DNA from: Bacteroides sp.
GTDB lineage: Bacteria; Bacteroidota; Bacteroidia; Bacteroidales; Bacteroidaceae
DNA length: 8,681 nt
Reading direction: 5' to 3'
Assembly (NCBI GenBank): GCA_017556595.1
Contig: JAFYML010000244.1
Location: forward strand, 1-8,681
Shown piece by piece: positions 6,590 to 8,681 of this stretch. Made by a program: the position numbers and the translations under genes. Each line of letters starts with the position of its first letter. Positions within the stretch are counted from its first letter, which is position 1. Below the pieces are notes generated by a model. The model was not told the origin of the DNA, ran no database searches, and saw nothing but the letters and a program-made list of their open reading frames with translations.

Positions 6590-7669
6590 TCATTTTACGT
6601 ACATGCCTATGCCGCGTTGGGATGCAATGAACGCACCTCCCACAACCCGATTGCCGCGATAAAATACAGCCGATTGCCCAGGTGTAATGGCCGATGCCTC
6701 TTCTAGGAAATGCACCAACATGCGGCCATCTTCGAGTTTGCTCACCTCGCACGCTATCGGTTTGCTACGATAGCGGATGCGTACACTAAGCGGCAAATTT
6801 TCTTTTTCATTAAGGGAAAATATATTTTCCATTAAGGGGAAATAATAATCCTCTATCAGCATATGGGTAGCCTTCAGTTGTTCGGCATCACCTAACATCA
6901 CGGTATTCTTTTGCGGGTTAATCTTCAATACGTATGCCGGCTTGCCAAGTGCTATCTCTAACCCTTTGCGTTGACCGATGGTGTAGTATGGATAGCCTTT
7001 ATGCTCGCCAAGTTTCACTCCTTCGCTATTCACAAACATGCCGGGGCCTATCTCTTTATCAATCTCCGGTGAATGTTCGCGCAAGAAGTCGCGATAATCG
7101 CCCTTGATAAAGCATACTTCCATGCTTTCGCCTTCATCAGCTTTGACGGCATAGCCGCGTTGGCGTAGGTAATCGCGCACTTGCGTTTTGGTGTAATTTC
7201 CTAATGGGAAGATGCATCGCTTCAATACATCTTGTCCCAATTTCCACAAGAAGTACGACTGATCTTTCTTCTCATCATCGCCCGCTTCAATATAGGTAAT
7301 ACCATCCACTTCCACCAAGCGCGAGTAGTGTCCGGTTGCTATTTGCGCGCAACCCATTCGGTCGGCCCACCGAATGAGTTGAGCAAACTTATGCAATGGG
7401 TTGCATAAAACGCACGGATTAGGTGTGCGTCCGTTGCGATATTCATCGATAAAATTTTGCACAATGGTTTGCTTAAAGGCTTCGCGTTCATCTACAATAT
7501 GATGCTCAATACCCATTCGCTCGGCCAATTGGCGTGCTTCGATAGGTTCATCTCCCCATACCCACATGGTAAGACCTACCAATTCATAGCCTTGCTCTTG
7601 CAACATCAAGCAAGTAGCCGTGCTATCAATGCCTCCGCTCATGCCAACTAAAACCTTTTGCTTCTTCAT
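6590..7669 (-). CDS. mnmA: tRNA-specific 2-thiouridylase MnmA
   Basis: MnmA activates U34 of tRNA-Lys, -Glu and -Gln with ATP and inserts sulfur to make 2-thiouridine at the wobble position; cytoplasmic. At 359 residues it is full length. Motifs are the PP-loop SGGIDS (11-16), TPNPCVLCN (82-90) holding C86 and the catalytic-position C89, ATGHYSR (111-117), DQSYFLW (136-142), [13 protein letters not shown] (183-195) with C186, [20 protein letters not shown] in the middle domain, and TPGQSAVFY (329-337) in the C-terminal barrel. Compared with E. coli MnmA, the loop after MWVWGDEP lacks about 11 residues and the Asp before VLC is replaced by Cys, giving a CxxC. Many Bacteroidales carry more than one MnmA, so this may be one of a set. 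A candidate promoter lies just upstream; the S8 protease gene follows after 25 bases. Confidence 0.93.
   Translation of the reverse strand: MKKQKVLVGMSGGIDSTATCLMLQEQGYELVGLTMWVWGDEPIEARQLAERMGIEHHIVDEREAFKQTIVQNFIDEYRNGRTPNPCVLCNPLHKFAQLIRWADRMGCAQIATGHYSRLVEVDGITYIEAGDDEKKDQSYFLWKLGQDVLKRCIFPLGNYTKTQVRDYLRQRGYAVKADEGESMEVCFIKGDYRDFLREHSPEIDKEIGPGMFVNSEGVKLGEHKGYPYYTIGQRKGLEIALGKPAYVLKINPQKNTVMLGDAEQLKATHMLIEDYYFPLMENIFSLNEKENLPLSVRIRYRSKPIACEVSKLEDGRMLVHFLEEASAITPGQSAVFYRGNRVVGGAFIASQRGIGMYVK
6808..6840. repeat. 16-bp perfect palindrome flanked by CATTAAGGG direct repeats, inside mnmA
   Basis: GGAAAATATATTTTCC at 6815-6830 equals its own reverse complement. CATTAAGGG occurs at 6808-6816 and again at 6830-6838, a period of 22 bases. 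On the coding strand this gives [15 protein letters not shown], a poorly conserved link leading to the C-terminal beta-barrel of MnmA. It could be a local duplication in a tolerant linker or a DNA- or RNA-level signal; the sequence alone does not decide. Confidence 0.6.
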
Positions 7670-7685
7670 CGCGCTATTTTTTTTG

Positions 7686-7693
7686 CAAAGTTA
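7686..7693 (-). promoter_or_regulatory. Candidate Bacteroidetes -7 element upstream of mnmA
   Basis: The coding strand reads TAACTTTG, an exact fit to the Bacteroides -7 consensus TAnnTTTG. It lies in the 38-base gap before mnmA, 16 bases from the ATG, which implies a leader of only about ten bases containing an A8 run. No clear TTTG -33 element is seen within the end of the upstream gene, so this remains a candidate. Confidence 0.42.
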
Positions 7694-7707
7694 CATCTTT
7701 CTACTTG

Positions 7708-8064
7708 TTATTCCTTTATCCACGATTGAAGTTTTTGCTTTGCTTGCTCTTCAATCTCTGGTGTTACATTTTTCCAAATGGCGTGAATAGCCCATGCCAA
7801 GGCGGATATATCGTCCGTAAAACCGAGCATCGGAATGAAGTCGGGCATCAAGTCGAATGGAAGGATGAAGTATCCTAACGCACCGCATATCTTCACCTTA
7901 TCGCTTTTCGATACGGAAGGCGATTGCAACAAATAGTATAACATCAACGCCGATTTTGCCGTATTCTCGCCCACTTTTCGGAAAACTTTTTTCAACTTCG
8001 TCAATAGTTTGTTTTCCGAATAGTGCGGTGCATATTTCTCTATGTCCTTAGGTGGTTGTTTCAT
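7708..8064 (-). CDS. YkvA/DUF1232 family small membrane-associated protein
   Basis: A 118-residue protein of the YkvA (DUF1232) family, whose biochemical role is not established. The family core is unmistakable: an ALGYFILPFDLMPD stretch (62-75) followed by FIPMLGFTDDISAL (76-89), with the hallmark P69-D71-P74-D75-P78 and G81-D84-D85. This hydrophobic segment could insert in or lie against the inner membrane. The N-terminal 50 residues are basic and probably helical (KLLTKLKKVFRKVGENTAKSAL), and the C-terminus is a charged helix (EIEEQAKQKLQSWIKE). It starts 14 bases after the stop of the upstream outer-membrane protein gene, so the two are probably co-transcribed, and lies 38 bases before mnmA. 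No transport or enzyme function should be read into it. Confidence 0.88.
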   Translation of the reverse strand: MKQPPKDIEKYAPHYSENKLLTKLKKVFRKVGENTAKSALMLYYLLQSPSVSKSDKVKICGALGYFILPFDLMPDFIPMLGFTDDISALAWAIHAIWKNVTPEIEEQAKQKLQSWIKE

Positions 8065-8078
8065 TATTCACACAACAT

Positions 8079-8681
8079 TTATAAACCAAATCGGCAACTT
8101 ATGTAAGCCATATATTCATCTTTCATACCATCGGCTTTGGGTGTCCATCCACGAAGATTTGGTGATATTTGAATGTATTTATTCAATTTAATATCTACAC
8201 CAACCAAACTTAGCATACCATCGTTTGCTTTATTCCAATCGTTCTTCGAATTTAGTTTGTCGGTACGACCATAAATACTAACTTTATCGCTCAATTTCAA
8301 TGAAGTATATAACGAATATCCCGATTGGTTAGCATCTTTTGTATAGCCGCTATTATAATAAAGATTATACTCGGCACCAATAGAAAAATCCTCGTCTTTA
8401 TATCCCACAAAAGCGGCCAAGTTATACGAATCGTCTAAACCGGATGTTGCCTCGTTCAATCCTCCATACAAACGAAATGAAAAATTTTCAAGCACTTGAG
8501 CAGTCATACCCAAACCATACGCCAATCCATCTTCCACTTGCACTTTTTTATATCCTTCGCCATTGACAATAATAGCATCCATCATGAAATTATCGTTGAA
8601 TTGATAAGCAGCCGAGATACCCAAATCGGCACTACTACCGAATTTATACTCATCTTGAAACGACTTCATCACGTAACGATA
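8079..8681 (-). CDS. Outer-membrane beta-barrel (porin-like) protein, 5' end cut by window edge
   Basis: The frame is open to the right edge, giving the last 200 residues of a larger protein. Reading from the edge it begins YRYVMKSFQDEYKF. The GTG and ATG codons near 8672-8667 are internal, because the sequence before them continues in frame without a stop and already looks like a barrel strand. The protein has the alternating polar/aromatic pattern of transmembrane beta-strands separated by short turns and charged loops: SADLGISAAYQFNDNFMMDA, FSFRLYGGLNEA, YNLAAFVGYKDEDFSIGAEYNLYYN, YSLYTSLKLSDKVSIYGRTD, MLSLVGVDIKLNKYIQISPN and the terminal EYMAYISCRFGL. This is typical of Bacteroidetes porin-like outer-membrane proteins of unknown solute range. 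The ending on a strand fits insertion by the Bam machinery. The DUF1232 gene follows after 14 bases. The solute and exact family cannot be named without the N-terminus. Confidence 0.78.
   Translation of the reverse strand, partial: YRYVMKSFQDEYKFGSSADLGISAAYQFNDNFMMDAIIVNGEGYKKVQVEDGLAYGLGMTAQVLENFSFRLYGGLNEATSGLDDSYNLAAFVGYKDEDFSIGAEYNLYYNSGYTKDANQSGYSLYTSLKLSDKVSIYGRTDKLNSKNDWNKANDGMLSLVGVDIKLNKYIQISPNLRGWTPKADGMKDEYMAYISCRFGL

Noticed and set aside
8065..8078. Rho-independent terminator after the porin-like gene
   Set aside because: The gap is only 14 bases and holds no GC-rich hairpin with a T run. No convincing terminator was found in any gap.
8667..8681. GTG/ATG near 8672 as the true start of the porin-like gene
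   Set aside because: The frame stays open to the edge (YRY before the GTG), and the protein would lack a signal peptide if it began here.
1..8681. Polysaccharide utilisation locus, defence island, mobile element, CRISPR array or RNA gene
   Set aside because: No SusC/SusD, sensor, transposase, integrase, repeat-spacer pattern or tRNA/rRNA-like sequence was seen. Apart from the short gaps all DNA is assigned to nine ordinary co-directional genes.

Overview
The window looks like chromosomal DNA from a gut-type member of the Bacteroidales (Bacteroides, Phocaeicola, Prevotella or a close relative). The evidence is the set of protein variants (an IlvE beginning MKEIDWSNLSFGYMKTDYN, a TrmB with an FSDPQMKK motif, a lipoprotein whose lipid-bearing Cys is followed by SDD), A-rich leaders without Shine-Dalgarno sequences, and two candidate TAnnTTTG promoter elements. 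The genus cannot be fixed from this sequence alone.

All nine genes lie on the minus strand and the DNA is almost entirely coding; the largest gap is 51 bases. In the direction of transcription (right to left) they are: the C-terminal part of an outer-membrane beta-barrel protein (cut by the right edge), a small YkvA/DUF1232 membrane-associated protein, mnmA (tRNA U34 2-thiolation), a secreted subtilisin-like S8 protease, xseA and xseB (exonuclease VII), ilvE (branched-chain aminotransferase), a surface GH5 glycoside hydrolase lipoprotein, and trmB (tRNA m7G46 methyltransferase, cut by the left edge). Gaps are 14, 38, 25, -1, 23, 51, 32 and 4 bases. Candidate promoter elements in the 38- and 51-base gaps suggest sub-operons mnmA-S8-xseA-xseB and ilvE-GH5-trmB, possibly with read-through.

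Functionally this is a mixed housekeeping run: two tRNA-modifying enzymes, one DNA exonuclease, one amino-acid enzyme, and envelope proteins placed among them. The most accessory-looking gene is the GH5 lipoprotein. It has a Pro-Glu stalk, a GH5 catalytic domain, a BIG2-like domain and an unassigned C-terminal beta-rich module, and it sits between ilvE and trmB with no SusC/SusD partner in view. The other points worth attention are the CxxC plus distal Cys pattern in MnmA (the arrangement reported for iron-sulfur types), the one-base TAATG stop/start overlap joining a secreted protease to xseA, and a perfect 16-bp palindrome flanked by direct repeats inside mnmA.

I saw no defence system, mobile element, CRISPR array, tRNA, rRNA or convincing terminator, and no clear sign of a wholly undescribed system.
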